Origin: Acidovorax sp. Leaf191
GTDB lineage: Bacteria > Pseudomonadota > Gammaproteobacteria > Burkholderiales > Burkholderiaceae_C
Assembly (NCBI RefSeq): GCF_001424425.1
Contig: NZ_LMPT01000020.1
Coordinates: forward strand, 36-53,480
DNA: 53,445 nt
Reading direction: 5' to 3'
Shown here: piece after piece, positions 1-8,998 of the stretch
Position numbering within the stretch: the first letter of the stretch is position 1
How the letters are laid out: each line of letters starts with the position of its first letter
Notes under the pieces: generated by a model
Told to the model about the DNA's origin: nothing
Database searches by the model: none
The model's input: the letters and a program-made list of their open reading frames with translations, nothing else
Program-made: the position numbers and the translations under genes

Positions 1-322
1 AACAACGACCAGAAGTCTTCATCACCAACCAACCTCCTGAACTTCAACATCTCCTGCAATCTGCAGCAGCCGTCTCAGTAGCGAAGCCCTCGACTATAGC
101 ACCGATTTGGAGGTCGTCGCAAGAACCGCGAAGAATTTGCGCCATCGGCGTGATCTTTCAAAGGCCGAGCTGGCACTGCTTCTTATATAGAGGCGTCGAG
201 CAGTCCCTGGGGGGCGCAATGCGCCGGGATGTCTCCAGCAGAGGCTCCGCGAGGCCAGGACCGCACGCCCGCAACACGGGACGAAGTAAGGCAACGCGCC
301 CTCCACCGATAATCGTGCCCCT
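1..322. other. Left-edge non-coding region
   Basis: I see no convincing gene in these 322 bases. Open frames on both strands here are short and match no family I recognise. The right end holds a -10-like hexamer just before the uup start. A TGGCAC at 171 resembles half of a sigma-54 site but lacks the TTGC half. Whatever gene lies to the left ends outside the window or leaves no recognisable tail here. Confidence 0.5.
308..313 (+). promoter_or_regulatory. -10-like element placed for a leaderless uup mRNA
   Basis: GATAAT lies nine bases before the uup ATG, so transcription would begin within about three bases of the start codon. No Shine-Dalgarno sequence precedes that ATG. The spacing and the CCCCT directly before the ATG are the same as at the histidine kinase gene (8984-8999). 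No good -35 is visible about 17 bases upstream. Confidence 0.4.
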
Positions 323-2233
323 ATGGCACTTATCACCCTACTCGACGCCCAACTTGCTTTTGGGCACGTCGCACTGCTGGATCACGCCGGCTTTTCTCTC
401 GAAACGGCGGAGCGCGTCGGTCTCATCGGCCGCAATGGCGCAGGCAAGTCTTCCATGTTGAAGATTCTGGGTGGCATGGCCAAACCAGACGATGGCTCGC
501 TGCAAGTGCAGCAAGGCGTGCGCATTGCGTTCGTGGCGCAGGAGCCCTCGCTGGACCCGTCCGCCACCATCTTCAAGGCCGCCTCCGAAGGGCTGCAGCG
601 TGTCATTGCGATCCGGGACCAGTACCTTTCAGGCGCCGAAGGGCTGGACCTGGATGCCCTGCAGTCCGAGATCGAGGCCTACGATGCCTGGAACTGGGAG
701 CAACGCGTGGAAGAAACGCTGCAACGCCTGCACCTGGACCCGGACGCCGTGGTTGGCACGCTGTCCGGCGGTACCAAGAAGCGGGTGGCCCTGGCGCAAG
801 CCTTGGTGGCGCGCCCTGATGTGTTGCTGCTGGACGAACCTACCAACCACCTGGACCTGGATTCGATCGAGTGGCTGGAAGAACTGCTGATCGACTTCCC
901 CGGCAGCGTGGTCACGATCACCCACGACCGCTCGTTCCTGGACCGGGTGGCGACGCGCATCGTGGAACTGGACCGGGGGCAACTGCGTTCCTATCCTGGC
1001 AATTTCGCGCAGTACCTGCTGCAGAAGGAAGAGCAACTGGCCCAGGAGGCGGTCATTGCCGCCAAGGCCGACAAGCTTCTGGCACAGGAAGAAGTCTGGA
1101 TCCGCAGAGGGGTGGAAGCGCGGCGCACACGCAGCCAGAGCCGCATCAGCCGGCTGGAACAATTGCGCTCGAAGCGGGAAGCCCGCCGGGATGTCGTGGG
1201 CAGCGTGCGGATGGACGTTGCTTCAGGCGGCTCCAACGGCTACCAAGGGAAGATCGTTGCCGAACTCACGGATGTGAGCAAGTCGTTCGGCGAACGGGCC
1301 ATCGTGCGGGGCTTCACGGGCACCATCCTGCGGGGCGACAAGGTGGGCCTGATCGGCCCGAACGGCGCTGGCAAGACGACCTTGCTCAAGTTGATCCTCG
1401 GTGAATTGCAGCCCGACAAGGGCACCATCCGCCAGGGTGCCAACCTGCAGGTCGCCTACTTTGACCAGATGCGGCACGCCATCAACCTGGACGCGACGCT
1501 GGAGGATTTCATCAGCCCTGGCAGTGAATGGATCGAGATCGGCAACCAGCGCAAGCACGTGAAGAGCTACCTGAGCGACTTCCTGTTCTCTCCTGCGCGC
1601 GCCCACTCGCCCGTGCGTTCGCTGTCTGGCGGGGAGCGCAACCGCCTCCTGCTGGCGCGGCTGTTCGCGCGCCCCGCCAATGTGCTGGTGCTCGACGAGC
1701 CGACCAACGACCTGGACATCGACACCCTGGATCTGCTGGAAGAACTGCTGGAGAACTACGACGGCACCGTGTTCCTGGTCAGCCACGACAGAACCTTCCT
1801 GGACAACGTCGTCACCAGCACCATTGCCTTTGAAGGCGACGGCCTCTGGCGCGAATACGAGGGCGGGGTTCAGGACTGGCTGCTGCAATCCAAACGCAGC
1901 CGCGCGTTGAACGCTTCCGCAGCGGCGTCGGCGGCCACAGCCGCCAAGGCCGACAGCGAAAGTCCCGACAAGAATCCGGCCCAGCGCGCTTCCGGCGAGC
2001 CTGCGGCAGCACCCAGGAAGAAGCTCAGCTACAAGGAGCAGCGCGAGCTCGAACAGCTGCCTGCCCGCATCGCTGCGCTGGAAGCAGAACAAAAGACGCT
2101 GCAGGACGGACTGGCAGATGGGCGCCTGTACAGCACTGACCCTGCCCGCGCTGCGGCCATGGGCGTGCGGTCGGGCGAGATAGACGATGAACTGATGGAA
2201 GCGCTGGAGCGCTGGACGGCTTTGTCCGCGTGA
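323..2233 (+). CDS. uup: ABC-F family ATPase, Uup type
   Basis: A 636-residue soluble protein with two ABC ATPase domains and no membrane segment, as in the ABC-F family that acts on ribosomes or nucleic acid. Domain 1 (about residues 4-225) has Walker A GRNGAGKS, signature LSGGTKKR and Walker B LLLDEPTNHLD. Domain 2 (about 310-525) has GPNGAGKT, LSGGERNR and LVLDEPTNDLD. A charged linker joins them. The C-terminal 80 residues (KKLSYKEQRELEQLP onward) match the Uup C-terminal domain, and the length equals that of E. coli Uup. The ATG at 323 has no ribosome binding site and may be leaderless. It is convergent with cheB and unrelated to motility in known function. Confidence 0.93.
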   Translation: MALITLLDAQLAFGHVALLDHAGFSLETAERVGLIGRNGAGKSSMLKILGGMAKPDDGSLQVQQGVRIAFVAQEPSLDPSATIFKAASEGLQRVIAIRDQYLSGAEGLDLDALQSEIEAYDAWNWEQRVEETLQRLHLDPDAVVGTLSGGTKKRVALAQALVARPDVLLLDEPTNHLDLDSIEWLEELLIDFPGSVVTITHDRSFLDRVATRIVELDRGQLRSYPGNFAQYLLQKEEQLAQEAVIAAKADKLLAQEEVWIRRGVEARRTRSQSRISRLEQLRSKREARRDVVGSVRMDVASGGSNGYQGKIVAELTDVSKSFGERAIVRGFTGTILRGDKVGLIGPNGAGKTTLLKLILGELQPDKGTIRQGANLQVAYFDQMRHAINLDATLEDFISPGSEWIEIGNQRKHVKSYLSDFLFSPARAHSPVRSLSGGERNRLLLARLFARPANVLVLDEPTNDLDIDTLDLLEELLENYDGTVFLVSHDRTFLDNVVTSTIAFEGDGLWREYEGGVQDWLLQSKRSRALNASAAASAATAAKADSESPDKNPAQRASGEPAAAPRKKLSYKEQRELEQLPARIAALEAEQKTLQDGLADGRLYSTDPARAAAMGVRSGEIDDELMEALERWTALSA

Positions 2234-2257
2234 TGCATGCCCGGGGGCTCCCGGAGC

Positions 2258-2282
2258 GGCGCAGTGCCCCAAGAACTGCGCC
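2258..2282. terminator. Hairpin between convergent uup and cheB
   Basis: An 8-bp perfect stem (GGCGCAGT / ACTGCGCC) with a 9-base loop lies in the 80-base gap between the ends of uup and cheB. There is no T run on either side, so it is a weak intrinsic terminator at best. Its position between two converging genes is the main support. Confidence 0.35.
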
Positions 2283-2313
2283 AGGGCTCCGCAGGCAGCG
2301 CCCCGGCCATCGC

Positions 2314-3414
2314 TCAGATGCGGTGGTGCAGCCGGTCGGTCGCCCCGCGCAGGCGGCTGATCAATGCGGGCGCGATCTGCCCCAGCGGCAGCACCTCGTC
2401 CGCGGCGCCGTGGGCGATGGCCTCGCGCGGCATGCCGAACACGATGCAGGTCGCTTCGTCCTGCACATAGTTGTAGCTGCCCGCGTCTTTCATCTCCCGC
2501 ATGGCGGCGGCGCCGTCGTTGCCCATGCCGGTGAGCATGATGCCGAACGCATTGCGCCCCACCACCGCGGCGGCAGACTTGAACAACACCTCGACCGAAG
2601 GCTTGTGCCGGTTCACCGGCGGGCCGTCGTCCACCACCGCCACATAGTTGGCACCACTGCGCGCGACATGGAACTGCGTCCCGCCCGGTGCAATGTAGGC
2701 ATGGCCAGGCAGGATGCGCTCGCCGTTGACCGCCTCTTTCACCGTGATCTGGCACAGGCCGTTCAGGCGCGCGGCAAAGCTCGTGGTGAAACCCGGCGGC
2801 ATGTGCTGCGTGATCACGATCGCCGGGGAGTCGGCGGGCATGTGCACCAGCACTTCCTTGATCGCCTCGGTACCGCCGGTCGACGCGCCGATGCAGATCA
2901 GCTTCTCGGTCGACAACCGGCCCAGCAGGGCCGATGACGACGACGGTGGCGCCACAGCACTGCCGGCATGGCCCGGCACCGCGGCCTCCCGGGCCGGGGC
3001 CCGGCGCACCTGTGCGACCGCTGCGACGCGGATCTTCTCCACAATCAACGACGCCAGATCATTGAGCCCGCTGGCCAGGCCGACACGCGGCTTGGCCACG
3101 AAGTCGACGGCGCCCAGTTCCAGCGCCTTCATCGTCACCTCGGCACCGCGCTCGGTCAGCGTCGAGATCATCACGACCGGCATCGGGCGCAGCCGCATCA
3201 GGCGGCCGAGAAAATCGATGCCGTCCATGCGGGGCATCTCGACGTCCAGCGTGATGACATCGGGATTGAGCTCGCGGATCATCTCGCGTGCGATCAAAGG
3301 GTCATTCGCGGTGCCGATGCACTCCATGTCCCGCTGCCGGTTGATGATCTCGGACAGCAGACTCCGGACCAGTGCCGAATCGTCCACCACGATCACCCGG
3401 ATTTTCCTGCTCAT
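2314..3414 (-). CDS. cheB: Chemotaxis methylesterase/glutaminase CheB
   Basis: A 366-residue response regulator that removes methyl groups from chemoreceptor glutamates and deamidates glutamines. The N-terminal receiver (about 1-125) has the acidic pair VVDDS and phospho-acceptor Asp57 in TLDVEMP. After an Ala/Ser-rich linker, the catalytic domain (about 170-355) has the active-site serine in CIGASTGG, a histidine in [10 protein letters not shown] and an aspartate in LTGMGNDG. It is the last gene of the cheYAWRDB operon, 15 bases after cheD. Phosphorylation by CheA would activate it. Confidence 0.97.
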   Translation of the reverse strand: MSRKIRVIVVDDSALVRSLLSEIINRQRDMECIGTANDPLIAREMIRELNPDVITLDVEMPRMDGIDFLGRLMRLRPMPVVMISTLTERGAEVTMKALELGAVDFVAKPRVGLASGLNDLASLIVEKIRVAAVAQVRRAPAREAAVPGHAGSAVAPPSSSSALLGRLSTEKLICIGASTGGTEAIKEVLVHMPADSPAIVITQHMPPGFTTSFAARLNGLCQITVKEAVNGERILPGHAYIAPGGTQFHVARSGANYVAVVDDGPPVNRHKPSVEVLFKSAAAVVGRNAFGIMLTGMGNDGAAAMREMKDAGSYNYVQDEATCIVFGMPREAIAHGAADEVLPLGQIAPALISRLRGATDRLHHRI

Positions 3415-3429
3415 TCACTCACGCTTTCT

Positions 3430-4179
3430 TTAAAACAGATCCACAGAGCCGCCGGAAGTGGTCTTGGCCACGTTGGCGGCATTGCCCTTGACTTCCTGGG
3501 CCACCAGAGCCTCCGGATGGGCATGTGCCAGTCGCTTGACCATGGCTTTCCCGGTCACGGGAAAGAAGACCACCTTGCGCGGGTAGATGTCCAGCACGTC
3601 TTCGGAGACGATGGGAATGCGCTCGGTGTGCAGATAATTCAGAACAAAATTGGTGTTGCGCTCGCCCACGTTCATCGTGGTGAAGTTGTGCATGACCTGC
3701 GCGCCACCGAAGATCTTGGCCTGCATGGTCTCCCGCCGGGCACCCTGCTTCATCATCTCGTTGATGAGCAGTTCCATGGCGTACGAGCCATAGCGACCCG
3801 ATGCATCCGCCACATCGCCGTCGGGCAGCATGAAATGGTTCATGCCGCCGATGCGCGCACGGCTGTCCCACAGGCAGGCGGCGATGCACGAGCCCAGGAC
3901 CGTCATGATGACCATGTTTTCGTCGGCAACGAAGTACTCTCCGGGCAGGACCTTGACCGCGTTGTGCTGGAAGTGGTGGTCCAGATAGAAGAACGAGGCC
4001 TCGCCCGGCTTGCGCGAACGTGCCTTGAGGTCCTGGAGCGACGACTCCCGGGCGGGTGCATTTCCGGCTGAATAGATGTCCGCGCTCAGCGGTGCAATGC
4101 GCGGTGCGCGCCGCCGCTCCGCCGAGCCGCCCGCGGCGGCTGCCAGAGAGGGGGATGATCCTGCTTGAATGTTGGTCAT
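3430..4179 (-). CDS. cheD: Chemoreceptor glutamine deamidase CheD
   Basis: A 249-residue protein that deamidates receptor glutamines. The conserved core reads TVLGSCIAACLWD then GGMNHFMLPDG, giving the catalytic Cys and His. The ATG at 4179 (MTNIQ) is preferred; a TTG at 4215 overlapping the cheR stop would add 12 residues. The N-terminal 70 residues are variable and Ala/Ser-rich. The extreme C-terminus is GGSVDLF, the same tail as the small protein at 8367-8813, which suggests a shared docking partner. It lies between cheR and cheB, the usual order. Confidence 0.95.
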   Translation of the reverse strand: MTNIQAGSSPSLAAAAGGSAERRRAPRIAPLSADIYSAGNAPARESSLQDLKARSRKPGEASFFYLDHHFQHNAVKVLPGEYFVADENMVIMTVLGSCIAACLWDSRARIGGMNHFMLPDGDVADASGRYGSYAMELLINEMMKQGARRETMQAKIFGGAQVMHNFTTMNVGERNTNFVLNYLHTERIPIVSEDVLDIYPRKVVFFPVTGKAMVKRLAHAHPEALVAQEVKGNAANVAKTTSGGSVDLF

Positions 4180-4211
4180 GGTGCTAGGTGCGGTGCGACA
4201 ACATGGACAGG

Positions 4212-5120
4212 TCAACGGCGCTCGTACACCGTCTTGCCACGCAGCGTAAACAGGTCTCGGGACTCACTGAAGTTCTCCGCGTGGCCCACGAACAGCATGC
4301 CGCCGGGCTTGAGCACCCGGTGGATTCTCTCCAGCACGCGCCGCTGCGTGGGTGCATCAAAGTAGATCATGACGTTGCGGCAGAAGACCACGTCGAATGG
4401 TTCCTTGAACGGCCAGTCGTCGCGGATCAGATTCACACTCATGAAGTCGATGGCGCGGCGCAGCTCGGGCTTGGCCCGCACCATGCCCGTGTTGCCGGCC
4501 TTGCCGCGAAGAAAGAACTTCTGCAGGCGCTCCGGGCTCAGGCCCTTGAGGCCGTCCAGCCGGTACACGCCCTGCGCCGCGGTCGCCAGCACCCGCGAAT
4601 CGATGTCGCTGGCCGTGAGCTTGAACGAACCATTGGCCCCCAGCGCTTCGAAAGCGGTCATGACGATGGAATACGGCTCCTCGCCCGTGGACGCAGCATT
4701 GCACCAGACGCGCCAGTTGGTGCCCGGCTTGCCTCGCAGGTGCGAGGCAAAGATTTCGAAATGGTGCTGCTCGCGAAAAAAGGCCGTGAGGTTGGTGGTG
4801 AGCGCATTGATGAATTCCTGCCATTCAGGCCCATCGTGCGTCTCCAGCCAACCCAGGTAGTCGTGAAAACTCGAGTGGCCCGTGTCCCGCAGACGGCGGG
4901 ACAGGCGGCTGTACACCATCGCGTGCTTGCCGTCGTGCAAGCTGATGCCGGCGCGCTGGTAGATCAGGGCTTGCACCCGGGCAAAATCGGCATTGGTCCA
5001 GACGAACTCCCGCCCTTGCGCCAAAGGCCCCGATGGCGCGGCGGCCATGGCGGGCTCCGCCCGTGACGCTGGGGATCGGGCTGAAGCTGATGCGCTGATG
5101 GGTTGGGCCATATTGATCAT
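4212..5120 (-). CDS. cheR: Chemoreceptor methyltransferase CheR
   Basis: A SAM-dependent enzyme that methylates receptor glutamates. An N-terminal helical domain (LIYQRAGISLHDGKHAMVYSR) precedes a Rossmann methyltransferase domain with the STGEEPYS motif and FCRNVMIYFD near the end. The ATG at 5120 (MINMAQ) or 5111 (MAQPIS) is more likely than the farthest in-frame ATG at 5189, because family similarity begins only near GREFVWTNADF; none has a strong ribosome binding site. The length of about 302 is normal for CheR. It follows cheW in the che operon. Confidence 0.93.
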   Translation of the reverse strand: MINMAQPISASASARSPASRAEPAMAAAPSGPLAQGREFVWTNADFARVQALIYQRAGISLHDGKHAMVYSRLSRRLRDTGHSSFHDYLGWLETHDGPEWQEFINALTTNLTAFFREQHHFEIFASHLRGKPGTNWRVWCNAASTGEEPYSIVMTAFEALGANGSFKLTASDIDSRVLATAAQGVYRLDGLKGLSPERLQKFFLRGKAGNTGMVRAKPELRRAIDFMSVNLIRDDWPFKEPFDVVFCRNVMIYFDAPTQRRVLERIHRVLKPGGMLFVGHAENFSESRDLFTLRGKTVYERR

Positions 5121-5211
5121 CCGACGGGAAGTTCTGTTCACTCCAAGAGATCTACAAGCCACAGTGGCGAGCCGGCACCGGGCCGGCATCGCCAGTCCAT
5201 GCCGGTATGCC

Positions 5212-5700
5212 TTATTCGTTGGCGGCCACCAGCCCCATGTCCAGGCCGGACATGAGTTTCTCGATGTCCAGCAGGATCAGCATGCGTTCGCCGACCGAGC
5301 CCAGGCCCAGGATGCAGCTGGCGTCGATCGCGCTCTCGATGTCGGGTGCGGAACGGATGCTTTCAGGCGTCAGCTCCATCACGTCGCTCACGGAGTCCAC
5401 CACGATCCCGACCACGCGGTTGCGCAGATTCAGGATGATGACCACGGTGAAGCTGTTGTAGTCGGCCTGCGCGCAATTGAACTTGATGCGCATGTCCACG
5501 ATGGGCACGATGGTGCCGCGCAGGTTGACCACGCCCTTGATGAAGCTGGGCGCGTTCGCAATCCGCGTCGGCGGCTCGTAGCCACGGATTTCCTGCACTT
5601 TGAGGATGTCGATGCCGTACTCTTCCTGATCGAGACGGAACGTGAGGTATTCCCGCGTACCGGTTGGCACCGCTTCTGCTGTCTTTCCAATCACACTCAT
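5212..5700 (-). CDS. cheW: Chemotaxis scaffold protein CheW
   Basis: A 162-residue single CheW domain that couples chemoreceptors to CheA. Typical segments are present: [16 protein letters not shown] near the N-terminus, [16 protein letters not shown] in the middle, and a [10 protein letters not shown] segment. The ATG at 5700 is chosen because AAGGAG lies eight bases upstream; an in-frame codon three residues earlier lacks this spacing. It sits between cheA and cheR on the minus strand. Confidence 0.97.
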   Translation of the reverse strand: MSVIGKTAEAVPTGTREYLTFRLDQEEYGIDILKVQEIRGYEPPTRIANAPSFIKGVVNLRGTIVPIVDMRIKFNCAQADYNSFTVVIILNLRNRVVGIVVDSVSDVMELTPESIRSAPDIESAIDASCILGLGSVGERMLILLDIEKLMSGLDMGLVAANE

Positions 5701-5763
5701 GGTGCACACTCCTTTTTAAGCCGCGCCGCCCGCTGCGGGCTGGCGCGCTCGAATCGCTTGAAA

Positions 5764-7911
5764 CTAGTGGCGCGCCCTGCGCACCAGACCGCCTGTATCC
5801 AGAATCAGGGCCACCGTGCCATCGCCCAGAATGGTCGCGCCAGACACGTTGGGCACCTTGCGGTAGTTCGATTCCAGGTTCTTGACCACCACCTGGTGCT
5901 GGCCCAGAAGCTCATCCACCAGCAAGGCCACACGGCTGCCATCGGCCTCCACCACCACCATGATGTTGCTGGACTTGTTGGGATCGAAACGCGGCACCTG
6001 GAAGATCTTCTCCAGCGCGATCACCGGCATGTACTCGTCGCGCACCTTCACCAGCTGGGAGCCTTGGGCCACGGTGCTCACATCGTCCGCGTTGACCTGG
6101 AAGGACTCGACCACCGACGACAGCGGCAGAATGTAGACCTCGTCGCTCACCCCGACCGACATGCCGTCCATGATGGCCAGCGTCAGCGGCAGGCGAACGG
6201 AAACCTTCATGCCGTAGCCTTCGGCGGAATCGATCTCGACCGAACCGTTCAAGGCGGCGATATTGCGCTTGACCACGTCCATGCCGACACCGCGGCCGGA
6301 CACGTCGGTGACCTCGTCGGCCGTGGAGAAGCCCGGCGCGAAGATCAGTTGCCACACCTCGGCATCGCTCATCTGCTCGGACACGTCCAGGCCGCGCTCC
6401 TGCGCCTTCTTCAGGATCTTCTCGCGCGACAGCCCGCGCCCGTCGTCGCGCACCTCGATCACGATGGAGCCGCCCTGGTGGGAGGCCGACAAGGTGATGG
6501 TTCCGTGCTCCGACTTGCCCTTGGCCAGGCGGTCCGCCGGCATTTCGATGCCGTGGTCGCAGCTGTTGCGCACCAGGTGGGTCAGCGGATCGGTGATCTT
6601 CTCCACCAAGCCCTTGTCCAGTTCGGTCGCTTCACCCAGCGTGACCAGCTCCACCTTCTTGCCCAGCTTGTTGGCCAGGTCGCGCAGCATGCGCGGGAAC
6701 CGGCTGAACACGATGGACATGGGGATCATGCGGATCGACATGACCGATTCCTGCAGATCGCGCGTGTTGCGGTCCAGATCGGCCAGGCCTGCCAGCAACT
6801 GCTGGTAGGCACCCGCATCCAGGCCACGGCTGTTCTGGGCCAGCATGGCCTGCGTGATCACCAGCTCGCCCACCAGGTTGATGAGCTGGTCGACCTTCTT
6901 GACGTCCACGCGGATGGTGGTGGACTCCATTTGCGCCTGCATGGCAGCCTTGGGCTCGGCGGCCTTGGGCGCAGCAGCCTTGGCGGGCACGGGTGCCTGC
7001 GCCGCGGCCTGGGGGGCGTCCGAAGGTGCGCCGGGCGCGTCGTTGAAGAAGCCGTAGGGGGCCTCTGCGCCCGATCCATCCACAGCCACCAGGACTTCTT
7101 CGTCATCTGCCGCGGGCTGCGCGCTGTCCGGCGCGGCCGCATCACGGATGACCACCTGCTCCTTTGAGACATGGAATGCGAACAGGTCCAGCAGGTCGTC
7201 GTTGGTGGAGGTGGTCTCCACGGCGAACAGGCGGGTGTTCGGCTGGGCCGTTTCGAGGTCCTGGATCGCGCCGAGCCCGGGAATATCGCGGAACAGTTCC
7301 TTGATGGCGTCCGCCTGCTGCAGACGCTCCAGCGGGCCGATCTGGATTTCGAGCTTGCGCGCCTGCCCTGCCACCGCAGGCGTGGCCGCCTTGGGTGCAG
7401 GCGCCGGAGCCACGGCGGCCGGTGCGGGCGCGGGTGGCGGCGGGGGGGGTGGCGGTGCCGCAGCGGCGGGAGCGTCGCCAGGCACCTGCCCTGCGGCCAG
7501 GTCGCTGATCCGGCGCACCAGCGATGCGGTGGACACCGCCTCGCCCTGCCCACCCGCCTGATGGCGGGCCAGCAGGCTGCGCGAGGCGTCGGCAGATTCG
7601 AGCAGTACGTCCACCATCTGCGGGATCGGCTGCAATTCGTGGCGGCGCAGCCGGTCCAGCAGCGACTCCATCTGGTGCGTCAGTTCCGCCACATCGGAAA
7701 AACCGAAGGTGGCAGAGCCACCCTTGATCGAGTGGGCGCAACGGAAGATGCCGTTGAGTTCCTCGTCATTGGCATTGACCAGATCCAGGTTGAGGAGCAT
7801 GTGCTCCATCTGGTCCAGGTTCTCCCCGGCCTCTTCAAAGAAGATCTGATAGAACTGGCTCAGGTCGAAGTCAGCGCCCCCGCCCGATCCTTCTTGGTAG
7901 GTATCCGCCAT
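5764..7911 (-). CDS. cheA: Chemotaxis histidine kinase CheA
   Basis: A 715-residue kinase that phosphorylates CheY and CheB. The P1 domain carries His60 in CAHSIKGGSATFG. A Pro/Ala linker with eight consecutive prolines follows, then a P2-like segment (about 188-260). Another Ala-rich linker leads to P3 dimerisation (about 320-390), P4 kinase (HLVRNSCDHGIE N-box, DDGRGLSREK, SGRGVGMDVV) and the P5 CheW-like domain. CAGGAG eight bases before the ATG supports the start. The polyproline stretch is encoded partly by a run of eight C (7442-7449), a possible slippage site. Confidence 0.97.
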   Translation of the reverse strand: MADTYQEGSGGGADFDLSQFYQIFFEEAGENLDQMEHMLLNLDLVNANDEELNGIFRCAHSIKGGSATFGFSDVAELTHQMESLLDRLRRHELQPIPQMVDVLLESADASRSLLARHQAGGQGEAVSTASLVRRISDLAAGQVPGDAPAAAAPPPPPPPPAPAPAAVAPAPAPKAATPAVAGQARKLEIQIGPLERLQQADAIKELFRDIPGLGAIQDLETAQPNTRLFAVETTSTNDDLLDLFAFHVSKEQVVIRDAAAPDSAQPAADDEEVLVAVDGSGAEAPYGFFNDAPGAPSDAPQAAAQAPVPAKAAAPKAAEPKAAMQAQMESTTIRVDVKKVDQLINLVGELVITQAMLAQNSRGLDAGAYQQLLAGLADLDRNTRDLQESVMSIRMIPMSIVFSRFPRMLRDLANKLGKKVELVTLGEATELDKGLVEKITDPLTHLVRNSCDHGIEMPADRLAKGKSEHGTITLSASHQGGSIVIEVRDDGRGLSREKILKKAQERGLDVSEQMSDAEVWQLIFAPGFSTADEVTDVSGRGVGMDVVKRNIAALNGSVEIDSAEGYGMKVSVRLPLTLAIMDGMSVGVSDEVYILPLSSVVESFQVNADDVSTVAQGSQLVKVRDEYMPVIALEKIFQVPRFDPNKSSNIMVVVEADGSRVALLVDELLGQHQVVVKNLESNYRKVPNVSGATILGDGTVALILDTGGLVRRARH

Positions 7912-7954
7912 CGTAGGCTCCTGCTGTGTACTGGGTGATCCGGGCCGGGTCGGC

Positions 7955-8317
7955 TCAGCGGATCACTTTCTGGATGACTTCGATCAGGCGATTGGGATCA
8001 AAGGGCTTGACCAGCCAGCCCGTCGCACCCGCAGTGCGCCCTGCCTGTTTCATCTGGTCGCTGGACTCGGTGGTCAGGATCAGAATGGGAATGGTCTTGA
8101 ATTTCGGGTTTTCGCGCAGTTTGCGGGTCAGGCCAATGCCATCGAGCCGCGGCATGTTCTGGTCGGCCAGCACGAGATCGATGTCGTGGCTCTCGGCCTT
8201 TTCCAGGGCATCCTGCCCATCCACCGCCTCCACAACGTGATAGCCGGCACCCGTCAGGGTGAACGACACCATTTTCCGCATGGAGGGTGAATCATCTACG
8301 GCAAGGATCGATTGCAT
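7955..8317 (-). CDS. cheY: CheY-like single-domain response regulator
   Basis: A 120-residue receiver domain with the acidic pair Asp8-Asp9, phospho-acceptor Asp52 in ADQNMP, a conserved Thr in LILTTES and Lys in WLVKPFDP. The ATG at 8317 (MQSILAVDD) has GGAG six bases upstream; a TTG four codons earlier is less likely. It precedes cheA in the same operon and follows the CheZ-like gene. It is distinct from the second CheY at 39746-40132, which has the [11 protein letters not shown] signature of motor-binding CheY, so this copy may act as a phosphate sink or on another target. Confidence 0.9.
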   Translation of the reverse strand: MQSILAVDDSPSMRKMVSFTLTGAGYHVVEAVDGQDALEKAESHDIDLVLADQNMPRLDGIGLTRKLRENPKFKTIPILILTTESSDQMKQAGRTAGATGWLVKPFDPNRLIEVIQKVIR

Positions 8318-8366
8318 GTATGGCTCCAACTGACTTGAATATATAGGTTAACCAGCGGTGTAAAGG

Positions 8367-8813
8367 TCAGAACAGGTCCACCGAACCTGCATCCATCTCG
8401 CTCTGCGTGACCGGGTTCGGACGGTCCGGCGCCATTTCGGCAAAGGGCGCCGCTTCCTCTCCGTCCTCGTGGCCCATGGCCTCCGAGGCCAGCCTGAAAG
8501 CGCATCCTTGGAGCACCTTGGTGGTGTGCCAGATCAATTGGGACGCCATGTCCTGGAACTGAAGCTCGGTCACTGCATTGCGCAACGCAGCCCGCGCCGC
8601 CACCAATTCCGGTGAGTGGGCCACGGTCTCATCGGTCAGCACGGCATTGGCCTCGCCAAAGCGCTCCATGAGGTTGTCGGTGGCATGGCTCAGCAGTCCC
8701 TCCAGCCGGTGGAGGTCATGCATGACGACCAGCAAGGAGTCTTGCAACTCCGCCGCCACCATGACGGGAACCTGGACAGCAGGTCCTCCAGAGGTTGTTA
8801 GCGTAGATTGCAT
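8367..8813 (-). CDS. Small helical CheZ-like protein, first gene of che operon
   Basis: A 148-residue protein with no standard name that I know. Predicted helices (about 20-52 and 66-106) could form a hairpin as in CheZ. The segment LQFQDMASQLI (85-95) aligns with QDFHDLTGQVI of the CheZ encoded at 40137, preserving Asp88 and Gln92 at the spacing of the catalytic Asp/Gln of CheZ. A linker rich in Ala, Glu and Pro leads to the C-terminal tail GSVDLF, also found at the end of CheD here. The ATG at 8813 has GGAG five bases upstream. I infer a CheY-P phosphatase; without a search this remains a hypothesis. Confidence 0.7.
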   Translation of the reverse strand: MQSTLTTSGGPAVQVPVMVAAELQDSLLVVMHDLHRLEGLLSHATDNLMERFGEANAVLTDETVAHSPELVAARAALRNAVTELQFQDMASQLIWHTTKVLQGCAFRLASEAMGHEDGEEAAPFAEMAPDRPNPVTQSEMDAGSVDLF

Positions 8814-8961
8814 CGTTTCTCCATCGCAGCACGCAGCAGCACAGCACGCAAAAAACACAGGACTACGATACACGTACAGCAGCCAAAACCGGTGCACGCA
8901 CCGCGGCGTTATCGCCCCATTGGACGCGTACGCTGAAACCGCCCCAACCGGACAAACACCC

Positions 8962-8989
8962 TTGTTTGTTCCAATTTGTATCCTATGAT
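8962..8989 (+). promoter_or_regulatory. Sigma-70-like promoter of the kinase/regulator pair
   Basis: TTGTTT (8962-8967), a 16-base spacer and TATGAT (8984-8989) form a good sigma-70-like promoter. Transcription would begin about two bases before the ATG at 8999, which has no Shine-Dalgarno sequence, so the mRNA is probably leaderless. The region 8814-8998 must also hold the divergent promoter of the che operon, which I could not identify. Confidence 0.55.
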
Positions 8990-8998
8990 AGCGCCCCT

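Noticed and set aside
169..186. TGGCAC resembling a sigma-54 -24 box upstream of uup
   Set aside because: The -12 element (TTGC) is absent at the required distance and uup has a better -10-like hexamer near its start.
4993..7167. 724-codon plus-strand open frame opposite cheR, cheW and cheA
   Set aside because: Shadow frame, rich in His and Gln; the opposite strand encodes canonical chemotaxis proteins with good ribosome binding sites.
8909..8916. GGCGATAA on the minus strand as a FliA -10 for the che operon
   Set aside because: The octamer is close to consensus, but the -35 position 11 bases upstream matches only about 3 of 8 bases.
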